Shown here piece by piece: positions 44,141 to 56,073 of a stretch of DNA of 64,000 bases. How positions within the stretch are numbered: position 1 is the first letter of the stretch; every line of letters begins with the position of its first letter. Position numbers and translations under genes: made by a program. The stretch comes from Galeruca laticollis (taxonomy: Eukaryota; Arthropoda; Insecta; Coleoptera; Chrysomelidae), in assembly GCA_963921935.1 (NCBI GenBank), contig OY998179.1:53116222-53180221 (forward strand), written 5' to 3'. The notes below the pieces were generated by a model that saw nothing but the letters and a program-made list of their open reading frames with translations, searched no databases and was not told the DNA's origin.

Positions 44141-44606
44141 AACCGATAGATCAATACTCTTTCGGTTATAGTCTCAAGATGTGACAGTATCGTTTATAGT
44201 TAGTCAATCCCCAACTTAACGAGTCTCTCGGTTCTATAGGGATGTAGTTATTCTGGCGCGTTAATACCACACCAGAATTATACTAACACTTAGAGCTATC
44301 GTTTAGAGTCGATCAATACCCGGCTCAACGTTGCAAACCCTACGGATATACTGCAGAGTTTTCGATGCGTCAATACCACACCGAAATTCTTCTAACAGTT
44401 TGAACAATCGTTCTCGTTTCCGTCAATACCAGAAACTAACGGCCGTTCAAGTGAATGATGTATAAAAGTCGAATCAATACTTCGACTTAGTACAACCCTC
44501 GGCGGTGAATAGTGTAAAGCGTTTAAGGTTAAAGTCCAGTACCTTCAACCTACGCTTCGCACTGGAGGCGGCTGAACTTGGAGGAGCAGGAGTCCGTAAT
44601 CCAAGT
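44141..44606 (+). repeat. Array of ~9 hairpins, ~54-bp period, conserved loop
   Basis: Hairpins start at 44141, 44198, 44250, 44306, 44360, 44416, 44466, 44525 and 44576, i.e. every 50-59 bases. Stems differ but pair: AACCGA/TCGGTT, AGTT/AACT, ATTCTGG/CCAGAAT, GAGTCG/CGGCTC (one G-U), TTTCG/CGAAA, GTTTC/GAAAC, AAGTCGA/TCGACTT, AAGGT/ACCTT, ACTTGG/CCAAGT. Seven loops contain TCAATAC or a one-base variant; the last two have related GTCCAGTAC and GTCCGTAAT. No coding potential. Function unknown. Confidence 0.8.
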
Positions 44607-45654
44607 CCCTCTCTCGTCTGTGGCTTTGCATTTTTATAAACATCTTAGCGGTGGTGGTGTAAGTCTCCTTCCCTTCTACTGTTGATTCTTCGTGCGCATC
44701 TTGGCGTGGGGGACTTTGCTGTTCTGGTGGGGTATCGCGTCATCACGGTGTTAACTGGTTCATTGAATCGATATTTCTAGTAATGAATTTATATCATTAC
44801 AATTTATGTATTAAAAGTGTCCCATTTATGAAACATTCAACATGAACATCTTGTTATTATAAACAGTAAAAACTTGAATTGATTCAGTCTTGAATAGAAA
44901 TAAAAATTCAAATATTGAAAAGTGTCCCCTTATTCGTTTTGACTATTTATTTACGTATGAGCATAGTATCTAAGCTAGGTAATTTTATTGTATAAATCAA
45001 AGTACTAGTTATTATTGATACTGTTACTTTGTGAATTAAAGTTCAAACTAAAATTTTAGTGTATTTATTCTTCACTTGAATCTAGAAGCAGCAATTTCGG
45101 TACACGTCTAGAATCCCGTCTTGAATAATTAATTACCTTGAGTTAGTCGGTGACATGCAGTTTTTGATTGAGTAATAGCTACACGAGACAGATTGATCTG
45201 CGAGCGGTTGAACTCCGCATTCAATCGGTGTCTTTGTAAACGCTCACATGCAGTTGCTCAGTATTAACATTGATTTTAACATGTTTGCAACGGTATGTTG
45301 AGGTTTCACATAATATGAAACACGATATTTGCTTCAATTATGATTGATATCTCAAACACGTTACGTGCTGATAACTGGTTTTTATTAAGGATTGAAATTG
45401 GATTGTCAATATAATTTTGTCAATCCTCACAATTTTCAGATTTCGTGTTTCCTATAAAATTACTTTTTGACCACAACTGGAAAAATACGGAAAATAATTT
45501 GGATACTTCTAATAAATACGCAAAAATTCATTTCAATTTGGATAATACAAAAGATGAGGAAGCTATTCAAAATAGCTGTAAAAAACGAATTTATGACGAG
45601 ATTTGAAGGAAATCTATAGTAACTGTATAAAAAAGTCATTACATGACGGAATTC
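44607..45654. other. Unassigned intronic stretch
   Basis: No supported gene or repeat that I can recognise. Confidence 0.3.
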
Positions 45655-46026
45655 ACAAGTACAGGACATGATTTTTTTTGGAAAGCCAGCGATAATTGGA
45701 TGTTGATCCACAATAGTGGCGCAGCGAGAAGTTTTGTTCGAGAGGGACCCTAACTAAATATTTATCGGTCCATTGCTGTATTACCTCATAAGCGACCAAA
45801 AACGGTTGATACAGTTCCATGAACACTGAAACTGTATCGTGTTTATCTCTGGACACCGGACATAATGAATCAATGTGTTGATGTAATACATGCCCCCTTT
45901 TGGCAGTGTTGAGTAATTCATAAGTCCTTCCAATGGTACCTGAGCAATTATTTGTTTCCATAACATCAGAAGCCGAAGATAAACATAAGTTTAGATTGTG
46001 TGAAGCACAATGTACTGGATGGGCAA
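45655..46026 (-). pseudogene. hAT-type transposase fragment
   Basis: Minus strand from 46026: AHPVHCASHNLNLCLSSASD, VMETNNCSGTIGRTYELLN, then DSLCPVSRDKHDTVSVFMEL, YQPFLVAYEVIQQWTDKYL. 'CA.H.LNL....A' and 'LC.TRW..RHDAV..F.ELY.P...aLE.I' are conserved blocks of the hAT transposases often annotated as zinc-finger MYM-type-1-like proteins. The Arg-Trp of the second block is changed. A short relic. Confidence 0.68.
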
Positions 46027-47271
46027 ATAAACGCGGTGAGTGGCTGTACCTCAGAAAGTAATAATCGTAGAGAGTTGCGGTAAAAAATTCTATACGTAAA
46101 GTGAGAAAGGGAAAATGCTGGATATTATTTTCAAGTTTCCTAGATGGCCGCCGGTGCGCGTTTCCACCATCTTGAATTATATAAAGTTACGTTTGTCGCG
46201 ATTATTTCCAATGAATGTAACAAAAAGGTATATGCGTTTCAATATTAACTCAATATCGAACATTTTCGTGAAAACAGTTTTTCTCTATCTTTAGAAATAA
46301 AGTGGTGGGGGGTATTGGAATGTTGTTTTAAATAAATGCCAGTAACTTCGAAGCGGCTTAATGGATTTGGATAAATTTGTTATCATTGAGAAGAATCTTT
46401 CTCGAGGTTTTAGGTTTCTTGTGATCATGACAGTTGTGTCATACACGGCCGCCGATAGAGGGCGTTATTCGATAGTATAACCAACATATTGGATTTTTGA
46501 GTTCTCTGAACTTTTGGTGGTTGTCAGGTTGTCATATCTCTGATGTTCTTCCTGGTTTTTTTGTTAGTTGTTTTTGTAACTTCTTGTTCCATGTTCTCAT
46601 CGCCGTTTTCTTCTCTACCTCTCTTCAGGTCGTTCTCGTCTCGTATGATGGCTCCTACGCTCAGGGATTGATTTCGGGGTGGCGATGTTCCTAATGATGC
46701 TCTAGGTAGAAAAGGGTCATTGGTCTTGCCCGTTTTGGCGCTTGTTACAAGTTTGTGTGTCTGTTATGCTATGAGTCATTCCGTCCGTTTTATGTAAAAA
46801 ATGGTAAAGGGTAAAATGGCGGATGCTCCCAAAATTTGGTGGAGGCACCAAAAACTTTTTTGGTAAGCCCGAGTTTGGTGCCCCTAGGACCTACCGTCAT
46901 AGAGTTTTTGGGCTTTCTGTCTACTGGTTATTAATTTTATGTCCTATTGTTGAATATTATTAAAACTAAATCTGCCTCTATTACTAGTTATGTACAAAAC
47001 AAATTGATTTCATTCTTAAAAGAAATAATTTAGATTGTTATTGAAAAAAAAGTACCGAATCGAAATTTAAAAAGTCCACAAAGATTTAATGTTGAAAATT
47101 TTCGATAAGCGAAATTTTACCTTTAGTTTCTGCTCTCCTCATACTTGTTGCACTATTTAGGCCTTTATGACTCGCGTTCTAGACGTCGTAGCGACTTCGG
47201 GCCAACGCCGTTGCTCTCAGGGCTTCTTAAGACTTCGGTAGAGCTCGTCTAGGGCTACGCACAGTAGACAC
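46027..47271. other. Unassigned intronic stretch
   Basis: Contains GGCGG/CCGCC-type motifs (AGATGGCCGCCGGTGC at 46142; CGGCCGCCGATAGAGGGCG at 46447) but no supported gene. Confidence 0.25.
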
Positions 47272-47294
47272 CAATTTGATAAGTCAGTCAAGCT

Positions 47295-47850
47295 GCCCCC
47301 CCCCCCGGTTAGATTTTTTTTACCAAAATGCTAGCACGCATAAAGGGCACCTAGCACAACTTAGCACAACAATTTTTATAGCTAGCACACCAACAGCTCA
47401 CATCAAAAATGCTTTTGAATTCGGGTGGGGCCAGGTTAACGCTACCCCCCACCGGTTGGAATTTTTGCGCCAAAATATTAGCACAGATAAAGGACACTTA
47501 GCACAACCTAGTACACCATTTTTTATAGCTAGCACACCAACAACTTACAATAAAAATGCTTCTAAATTCGTGTTGGGCCAAGTTAACGCTAGCCACCCCC
47601 TCCCCACCCGGTTGAAATTTTTTCGCCAAAATGCTAGCACTGATAAAGGACACTAGGCACACCATTTTTTATTGCTAGCACACCAACAGCTTACAATAAA
47701 AATAATTTTTAATTCGGGTGGGGCCAGGTTAACGCTAACCCCTCCCCCCCCCCGGTTGGAATTTTTTCGCCAAAATGCTAGCACAAATGAAGGACACCTG
47801 GCACAATCTAGGACACCATTTTTTATAACTAGCACACCAACTACACTTTT
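47295..47850 (+). repeat. ~145-bp tandem units in the left terminus of element B
   Basis: Four units marked by CCGGTT at 47306, 47452, 47608 and 47753, each running through CCAAAATGCTAGCACA, ATAGCTAGCACACCAACA and GAATTCGGGTGGGGCCAGGT. The inverse units form the right terminus at 52890-53040. Open frames here are repeat artefacts. Confidence 0.85.
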
Positions 47851-48573
47851 GATTCTGGGGAGTGGGACGGAGGTCAGTGAAATAACGCTATACTTACTCG
47901 ATGAATACATGAATGGATAAATTAATTGGTTGAATAAATATGTGAAACGGCTGCTTCAATTGTTTCTTACTGTAGTTACGAAAAAGTTTTGGAACATTCC
48001 ACTCATATGGTGAATATTCCAAATGAAGCAGGATCTTTTCGAAGATAACTCTCCGACAGGGCCGATGATTTTCCTTTTAAGTCCGTATCTAAGTAACAAT
48101 AATTGTTGTTATTATCACAATTTTAATTTAAAATATCATAAAAATGTCACAGTTTGAAAATAATTCTTCAAGTTTAATCCAAAAATAACTGATTGAAAAT
48201 GAACCAAAAAGGGTAATTAAATACCATGTAATGTTGTTTAAATAATGTAAATTTCGCATTAATACAGTCTAATCGAGAAATATTCTATGGAATTACACTC
48301 GTGAAAATAGTTAGATCTTTAGTTTTACTTATATAGTCCATGTTGCTTGTAATATTAGGAATAATACATATTATTACAATCGTCACCCCTTCGGGGAAAC
48401 CCTTTCTTAACTCAAACATTTGAATCGGCCAGTTTGGATCTACATACAAGAATTTTATTTACTCTTTAGACTCATAAAAACGGCATTATAAAAATGATTA
48501 AAATTTTAACGATATACTTGGTTTAACGACCCTTTTAAAAAGTCCGATGAGAACTTCAGATGGATTATACCAT

Positions 48574-48839
48574 TGATTATTATACCTATTAATGTTTTAA
48601 ATGAAACTCAATGTTTCTAGTTAATTCCACAATATAATGAAAAATATTTGAAAATTATAAATTTATCGTAACTTCTATCATTCTGACGATGATATTCAGT
48701 TATCGAAACAATTATCAATTTTTTAGAATTTTCAAACATTTTTCATTATATTGTGGAATTAACTAGAAACATTAAGTTTCATTTAAAACACTAATATGAG
48801 TAGATTCCACGAAGTAAGGATCGAGACAATTAATTGGAT
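48574..48839. repeat. Penelope-derived mini-palindrome with 11-bp target duplication
   Basis: Two head-to-head PLE terminal repeats (TGTTTTAAATGAAACTCA ... and its inverse ending GATCGAGACAATTAA). Flanked on both sides by TGGATTATACC, absent as a duplicate in element A at the same point, so this is a retro-insertion into element B. Contains a hammerhead-like core at 48672-48728. Confidence 0.88.
48672..48728 (+). ncRNA. Hammerhead-like motif in the mini-palindrome
   Basis: CTGACGA at 48683-48689, stem II GATA/TATC with a changed loop (TTCAGT), GAAAC, AATT and triplet ATC in place of GTC; stem I arms TTCT/AGAA kept. The stem III C-G pair is broken (C-A), so probably weak or inactive. Confidence 0.45.
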
Positions 48840-48889
48840 TATACCTAGTTTTTAGAAAAATAAAAATACCTATATGTCATCAATTTAGC

Positions 48890-49258
48890 TTACAGTACAT
48901 TTTGCTTGTAATATGAAAGAAAAAGTACGTTTTTTATAATGCTCAGCCCTCTAGACCTGCCGTTCTTACCCAAACATCTGGCTTTTTTACAATTTATTTA
49001 TCTAGAATAGTTCTGAGGTAGTAAAAAATATCCCATGTCCATGGGTCAGATTGAAAGTACAGTTTTCTAAGACCCAGTCTAACAATCCGCCGATCTCGGC
49101 AAATAACAAAAGTCACCAATCGAACCAATCGATGTAACACAGTCGAACAATTCGACCTCAATGTCATAATAAAGGACTCAAAAACCCAAGTACACCAAAA
49201 TTGTAGACGGATTGGAGCAACGGACTATAACTCACATTCGTATTCTTAGCAAGTCCTT
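48890..49258. other. ~370-bp insertion in element B
   Basis: Sequence absent from the corresponding point of element A (around 61125). No open frame or recognised repeat; origin unknown. Confidence 0.5.
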
Positions 49259-50236
49259 CCATTACCCATATTGTAAGAAAGCATAAAAAGATTAGTTCAC
49301 TGTGACGCGCTTTTCCTCCCTAAGGCGATGACCGCGCGCTGCACTGCGCGTGGTTTATCGGTAGCTGCCTCTTGCTCTACCTCTTAACGCCTCGGAAACA
49401 TCACTCCTGACACCTTACACATTGTTGAGCGCCAGATTTTTAACGTGGTTGTCTCCACGGCCCCTCGACTTCACTCGTCGAGAGTTCCAGGTAGCCTCAG
49501 ATGGAGGTACGGTAAATTCCAGGGGTCTATTGTCGTCAAAATTCAGGAGGCTGCTAAATATATTAAACAAATGTTCTCGCTAGTCCTGAAATAAATGTTA
49601 TTATCCTGATCCACACTACGGAGAAGCTAAAATTCGTGCAGCCGAACAACTACTCTACCATAAGGAAGTACTCGTCTATAATAGGTCAGTAAAACACAGG
49701 TTCGGTTAGGTTATATTACAGTAATGTTTTCATTTAATAAATACATGATTTGTAGTTACTCAAATCGTTATCTATATACAGAAGAAAAAAAAAACTTATC
49801 ACACCTAAAGGTACCCATACTCTGGTTTCCCCAGAAAAGCAGAGAAATGTTAGCGAACTATATAGATTTATTATGCGGTCATTAGAGACGAAGCGGGCAG
49901 GACATAAGCGAGAGAGTTTTTATCAGCAAAGGAAATGTTTATTATAAAAGCGTTAAAAGCAAACTCTTATTTCACGGGTCTTTTCAATATACAGATTAAT
50001 AAATTAAAATCAACTAAACGGAGTCTATATGGATACTAGCAAAGTGTCCAATTACTTTCGATGCACCCGGTATGTAGACTGAATGTGAGAATTGAGTACA
50101 CGATGCTTCTAGAGATCGGGAAAGGAAATACGGAAAAGGGTCCGGTTCTTGGATAAAACTGTCGAAAACTCGGGCCAAGTGGTGGGACTACTTTCGGGAA
50201 TTTCGGGGAATCGGGACTAGAAATTTAACGGTTGGA

Positions 50237-50955
50237 ATCCGGGAATTAAAATATCAAGGAGCCCTGGCTAGACACCTGGAAGTCCTTAAGATTTCAATTT
50301 AACGGAGTATACGCCTTCTAATCAAAATATCAGAAGAGCCCTGGCTAGACACCTGGAAGTCTCTAATATTTCAACCGAAACGCAAAACAGGGAATCGGGA
50401 CGGAATACTGACATTTGAAATCCGGGAATTAAAATATCAAGGAGTCCTGGCTAGACACCTGGAGGTCCTTAATATTTCAATTTAACGGAGTATACGCCTT
50501 CTAATCAAAATATCAGAAGAGCCCTGGCTAGACACCTGGAAGTCTCTAATATTTCAACCGAAACGCAAAACAGGGAATCGGGACGGGGTACTAACGGTTG
50601 AAATCCGGGAATTAAAATATCAAGGAGCCCTGGCTAGACACCTGGAAGTACTTAAGATTTCAATTTTACGGAATATACGCCTTCTAATTAAAATATCAGA
50701 AGAGCCCTAGCTAGACACCTGGAAGTCTTTGATATCTCAATCGAAACGCAAAAACAGGGAATCGGGACGGGATACAGACGGTTGAAATCCGGGAATTAAA
50801 ATATCAAGGAGCCCTGGCTAGACACCTGGAGGTCCTTAAAATTTCAATTTAACGGAATATACGCCTTCTAATTAAAATATCAGAAGAGCCCTGGCTAGAC
50901 ACCTGAAAGTCTTTGATATTTCAACCGAAACGCAAAAACAGGGAATCGGGTTAGC
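50237..50955 (+). repeat. 183-bp tandem repeat with half-unit symmetry
   Basis: Four units starting at about 50237, 50420, 50603 and 50786 (GGGAATTAAAATATCAAGGA). Each contains two copies of AATATCARRAGCCCTGGCTA followed by GACACCTGGAAGTC, about 90 bp apart, so the unit arose from a smaller duplication. Non-coding. Confidence 0.88.
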
Positions 50956-51009
50956 ACTCAATAAAATATTGTCGAGATTTTGAATGTACTGTTTCTCGTT
51001 ATATTTTGA

Positions 51010-51300
51010 TATATCACCAAAACCATTAACGCTTGCAGTAAAATGAAATATCTAATATTTTATAAATTCAAAATACAAATACCTATTTAAAAACCACTGT
51101 TATTATAATTTTCAAATAAACTTACCTTCACAGTTATTGCTTTAATGTATTTATTTTAAAAAAAAACGGGAAAAAATTATTCAATACATTCAAAAGAAAC
51201 GGATAACAGTTCAATTTCTGCTATATCATGAAACCACTAATGCTTATAGTGAAAATGAAATATCTAATATTCTATAAATTCAAAATAGAAATTCAAAAAT
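51010..51300 (+). repeat. ~75-bp direct repeat, two copies
   Basis: ATATCACCAAAACCATTAAC ... ATTTTATAAATTCAAAATA (51013-51078) recurs with changes at 51223-51288. Part of the LTR-like insertion. Confidence 0.6.
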
Positions 51301-53060
51301 CTATTGAGAAGACCATTTATGTTTTGATTTTCAAATATTCTAAAAAAAATTCAAAAAGAAACTACTTACAAAAATAATTACAAGAACGGTAAATAAATTG
51401 ATTTAATTGCTTACTTTCGGAGCGTTGTACTACTGCCGGCGGTTGGAACTCGGGACTCGATACTACTCTACTGTCGACTATCACTTACCAGGTTTCAAAC
51501 TGCTTTTCCCTCTCCTCCGCTAGTTCGACCTGCGCGCTCCTTACTCAGTATTCCGTGGTAGGGTTAAACATAAATTTTACCATCGGATCGCGGTCAACAT
51601 TTGAAATTTTCAAATAAAAATCCGGAATGAATATTTTATCAAAGTGATCTATACGCATATTACGGGTTAAAAGCAATATTAAATAACAGTAGATTCGGAA
51701 ACTTAAAATAAATAAGAACAGGAAAGAAACTTCGTTACATTTAGAATGAATATTTCATATCTTAGTAATTTCTACATATCTAACGGTTAAATAATATTAA
51801 ATAAAAGTAAATTCGGAAACCTTTACATGAATAGTAACGAAAAAGAAACTTCGTTACAATAATAATTAATTTAAAAAAAAATATTATTAGTTTATCATAA
51901 TTATTATCCTGAAATAAGGCTTCAAATGTGTTGGGTAGTTTACAAATTTTCTTTGATCATAGTATTTAGTTAGTAACGAAAAAAACTTCGTTACACCACT
52001 TACTTTAGTGCGCCAACTTTGGTGATCCGCCATGTTGAATTTAGAATGTCGTCACATAACTAATCATGGATTGGCATGTAAACTAGACGTATATACAGAA
52101 TTTAAGCTAAATCAGTTGAAGATAACTGCTTCAAAACTGAGTTGTAGGACTGCAACCGAACAAACATACATTGCCAGTGATATACTAAAAACTTTATAAA
52201 ATACATAGTAGTGTTGGTATCTTATAATATGCCACAGAAATATTTGAAGCTCTAATTAACCGGCTCTAAGAATTGAAAGATGCACGTTTTAAATAAACTT
52301 GGGAATTTAAAAAAAATCTGATTGTGAAATGCAATATTTATGTTGTCATTAGGTTTGTTCCAACCGAAGTAAATACCGTTTTATCACCGTACAATCTCAG
52401 TAACGCAACAAATTTGATGTAAATTACACAGACTTATTATATTGACTAATCAGCAGGTCAACTAAGTTTGTATCGTAATTATGCGGTTTTTTTGGTGGTT
52501 GGAACAGATCTATTACAATGGTTAATTAGCCATGAACTTCGGCAATAAATATTCTGGCAAATTTAAATATAAAGTTTGAGTGTTTCTTTTAAATAAGGAC
52601 TACAGTGAACATTTTCAGGGATCTTAGCCGCCCCTTCCCAGATTGCACAACTTTTGTTCAAAGGACATATCCAACGGCTTCGCTTTTTTGTACATTTATT
52701 TATCCAATGTCTGTACGCAAACGTTTGTCGTTGCCTTTTTTATAGTGTGACGTAATTTGCAGCTTATTTGTGCACGGATTGTTTCTGATTCCATGACTAA
52801 ATTGTTCAATTTAATTATTTTGTTTTATTAAAATTACTATGATTTTGACAAAATTATTTTTAGAAGGTTTTTTGTATTCCTTCGTTTTTTAGCGTTAACC
52901 TGGCCCCTTCCGAATTCAAAAGCATTTTTATTGTGAGCTGTTGGTGTGCTAGCTATAAAAATTGTTGTGCTAGGTTGTGCTAAGTGCCCTTTATGTGTGC
53001 TAGCATTTCATTAAAAAAAATATAACCGGTGAGGGCCAGCTTGACGAACCTCAATTTGAT

Positions 53061-53412
53061 CATTTGTATAACATACACTATTAGTTATTTTCAATGAAGT
53101 AACGACGGTGCATTATAAAAGCTAGACTAGAACTGTGTGAACAGTAGAAGCTGGTACCTCAATTTGTAGGGCTCGGCACTAAAATGTGCCTGTTTGTTTC
53201 CTAATTCCATTCAGTACGCTTCAAAATGTACGCAGTGCATTATTAGATTTTCCTACAAATTTATTTAATGAAATGAGTCTAAATTGGTTTAATGATGTTA
53301 CATAACGAGGTACCTTGTATGAAGCTAGTGTTATTTTTTCTCCAACTCGTACAATTTCTGATTTCATCGAAGATGGATTTTTAAATATATTTTAAGCATC
53401 GTCCTTGTCCCT
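53061..53412. other. Unassigned intronic stretch
   Basis: No supported gene. Confidence 0.3.
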
Positions 53413-53830
53413 TCTAGTATTTATCAAGTTCGTTCTTTTCCATAGCCAAAAAGTGCTGATGAGGTATCACATCCACAGAATACGTGATCAAATAGTATAT
53501 TATTATTTTCACAAATATTATGGACTTAGAGTTCTGTATATCAATATGTCCTTTTCTTGATGCTTCCTTAAGCATCCCGTGAAAATTGAGTATCTTTATC
53601 AACAGGGCAAAGAGCAATTATGAGTTTGAGAAGATCAACATCATGCCCCACGACCCATACTGTGACTGGAATTATTACCAGCTTCCTTCATAGGAGTTTG
53701 GAGTTTCAGCATCATCTACTGCAGAAAATGCTTTGTTACCGGCAAATTCCAATTTTTCTATCAGTTGAATTAATGAACGTTGCTTATTCGCCATACTGCT
53801 CAGTTAATTTGTCTGCGAATCAGGTGTCTC
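53413..53830 (-). pseudogene. Transposon-related protein fragment, family unclear
   Basis: Across three minus-strand frames: VTVWVVGHDVDLLKLIIALC-type sequence near 53670-53610, PVDKDTQFSRDA, a stop, GSIKKRTY and ILFDHVFCGCDTSSALFGYG (about 53500-53440), then KERT. The 'V.GED.DLLvLL.al.p..KdIyf..pgKg..k...y...el......ILF.HAf.GCDTTSA.fg.GK' pattern recurs in multi-copy arthropod proteins of mobile origin. I do not assign a superfamily. Confidence 0.4.
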
Positions 53831-54601
53831 TTGGTTAAAAATTATTTCAGCAGATATTCGTTTCAATAGTCTTTGTTTTCATTCATTGCCTTTTGTACTC
53901 CCAATATTTTCATTATAACCATCAAATACTACTTTTACTCGTTGACTGTTTCAATCAATGATAAATTTCGTATTTTAAGGAACTTTTCTTCGCCACCCTT
54001 AACCAACTTCTAACATCATTTCCAAGATTAGAGGTCGATATGGGAAAAAATGTAAGTATAGAATATAATTGATGAAGAATCTTATATCGAATAATGTAGG
54101 TCACATTCCTTGTCCTCATGTGGATAATGGTTTTCGAAAAAAATCAAAAATGTAGAAGGACGTAACATTACAGGATGGTTTCTGAGGAAAATGGGGATAA
54201 GGCACCCTCCTGGGAGATGGGCGTTTTTTCGATCTATATTTGGATGTCTATAGAGAATCTGCATCCAAAAATTCAAAACTTCAAATGATTTCCTCTAAAT
54301 GTCATTCGTATTGCTAATTTATGTCGACCAATAGCTTATGTATAATCGTTCCAAAGATACGAATGGGGGATGAGACTTTTGAATAGCAATGTGTTAGGTG
54401 ACTACCAAAACAAATGAATAACTAACTATTATTAAAACTTTATTTTCCCCAAAATATAAATTCACTTCTCTCTAGAATATTCTGTACATAATTCTACATT
54501 AATTTCCTATTAACTAAAAAGGTATTGTTTGCCTCATTTTATACTGACTCATCTACGATATATACTTATACAGGGACGTTTCCTAAGAACAGTATATGAG
54601 G
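53831..54601. other. Unassigned intronic stretch
   Basis: No supported gene or clear repeat. Confidence 0.3.
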
Positions 54602-54791
54602 TACAGGTTGGCAAATTAATTTTGGCAGTCGGAAGTTTGGCAGCGTCCGATGCGCCGTAGCAAAAACGTATGCGGATTGCAAGAGCTCACTTCGCTGGCA
54701 AGCTTCGATTCGACAGCACTATTCAGATAAAAGTGTGATTACCGGGGTTGTGCAATAATAACTTGTTAAGGCGACTCCAGAAAGTAAAGTT

Positions 54792-54896
54792 GTTCATAAG
54801 AAGTTGAATGATCAGTGTCGTGAAATAATTATGAACGTTTTATATTCCATGAGCGAAGAGGCAAACAATGGCAAGTCGACAATTCCATTAACAAAG
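54792..54896 (+). pseudogene. Tc1/IS630-type transposase, exon 1
   Basis: Reads VHKKLNDQCREIIMNVLYSM then SEEANNGKSTIPLTK and ends at AAG|GTAAGT (54896/54897). Sequence before Lys is part of the first helix-turn-helix ('...iI.nVy.ym..Ea..gk..iPl.kv.eRv..AtgvS'), completed by exon 2. The likely start codon is at 54810-54831. Confidence 0.7.
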
Positions 54897-55169
54897 GTAA
54901 GTTTTAATTATTGCAATAAAATTTTTAAGCCAAAGTAATTATTTAACAAATTCACACTCGATAGTAAATTTTTTAAATCGATTTTCGTACATAAAATATT
55001 TATTTGTTAAACGATTCAAAAAAGTGACATTGGGGTGAGACAAAGTATTTTGTCTACAACTTCTATGAAAAGTAGCATATTGCTCATAGCTTACTTAATT
55101 TCAAAACCATATATGGCTCACACTGTTAGAAATATTATCTCTCACGCCACTTTGCCCACATTACATACA

Positions 55170-55660
55170 TTTATATGGAGAATCCAGTAGAAGATCCTCG
55201 ATGCCCAGCCAACTTAAGAAACTTATACTCGATGCCCAGCCGTTTTCGGTGGGTGGTCCTCGATGCTTAGACTTCTTCTACAAAACTATTTACTTGTATT
55301 CTTTAAATTTGTGCAGTTGTAGAAAAAGTATAGTGTGCAACATGTGGGAAATGTACTTTCCTCTCGTGTGTTTGTGGCACTCGCCCTTGGCTCGTGCCAC
55401 AAACTTCCACACTCGTGAGAAAAGTTGAACTTTTCCACTTGTTGCACAATATACTATAATGCACTCATATGTCAATTTAATGCACGGTTATGTCATCATT
55501 GCAAACAAATCTACGCCATTTTTAGTCCACTTAGAGCAACCTAGATGATATATTTTGTGGTTTTTGCATGCCTGCGGCTCATGCGTCGATTATTCCATTC
55601 GTGAGAAAAAACACCAGTTTATGCACTTGTTGCATAAATAACTATTTTGTTCCGGTCCAT
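55170..55660. repeat. Crypton-region-like hairpin segment
   Basis: TCCTCGATGCCCAGCC (55195), CTCGATGCCCAGCC (55229) and TCCTCGATGCTTAG (55257) are inverse copies of the motif ending the ~200-bp repeats at 15.1 and 16.8 kb. Then GTGCAACATGTGG / CCACTTGTTGCAC (55348, 55437) enclose GTTTGTGGCACTCG...CTCGTGCCACAAAC (55370-55404). A third, shorter hairpin lies at 55565-55645. Confidence 0.65.
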
Positions 55661-56073
55661 AGGAGTATATAAATGGGCACATGTTTATTTTGTGTAAGAT
55701 ACCTATTTAAATGTAATAGGTTTTCTTAGCTTATAATTATGATTATTATACTCATACCTATCTCTATTACGTTTCGGTTTTATTATTTGTTTTTAACCGT
55801 CTTCCGATTTCAGTTACTATTGTGGTTTAGTCATATCTAAATATGTTTGAACTGAAATCTAAAGATCGTTTAAAACAATTAATGAACTGAAACGTAATAT
55901 ATTATTTTTGAATTCAATAATCCTTTTAAATGGCCGAACACCACGACAAAATTTTTTATTTCAAAGAACGGTCACTTAAAACAAATTTAACTACTTCATC
56001 ATTTTATATGTATAGAAATACACATGAGTAAAACTTTTATTACAACATTTATATCGACTTATTTTATTGTCAG

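Larger units (their letters stand above)
49303..51996 (-). mobile_element. LTR-like insertion in element B, 2.7 kb
   Basis: Begins TGTGACGCGC and ends CTTCGTTACA, i.e. TG...CA with TGTRACG inverted termini; the insertion point in element A reads TTAGTCCACTTTC. On the minus strand TGTAACGAAG would be the LTR start, and TGGCGCTCAACAATG (complement of 49423-49437) resembles a tRNA primer-binding site after the LTR end. No gag/pol inside. Best explained as a very long LTR plus a short leader. Two ~130-bp partial repeats lie at its right end (51590-51870). Confidence 0.5.
47281..53051 (-). mobile_element. Foldback-like element B, 5.77 kb, with nested insertions
   Basis: Exact 9-bp target duplication CAATTTGAT at 47272-47280 and 53052-53060. 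Ends carry AGTCAGTCAAGCTG and its partner CAGCTTGACGAACCT, then tandem GC-rich/AT-rich units. Internal sequence is the inverse of element A (59677-62390): 47860-48570 matches 61140-61860 and 52000-52890 matches 60080-61090. The extra 3.4 kb is three later insertions. FB-type elements of Drosophila also have tandem-repeat inverted termini and 9-bp duplications. Confidence 0.88.

Noticed and set aside
47276..47920. Long frames on both strands in the ~145-bp units
   Set aside because: Low-complexity translation of tandem repeats in the Foldback-like terminus; frames exist on both strands at once.
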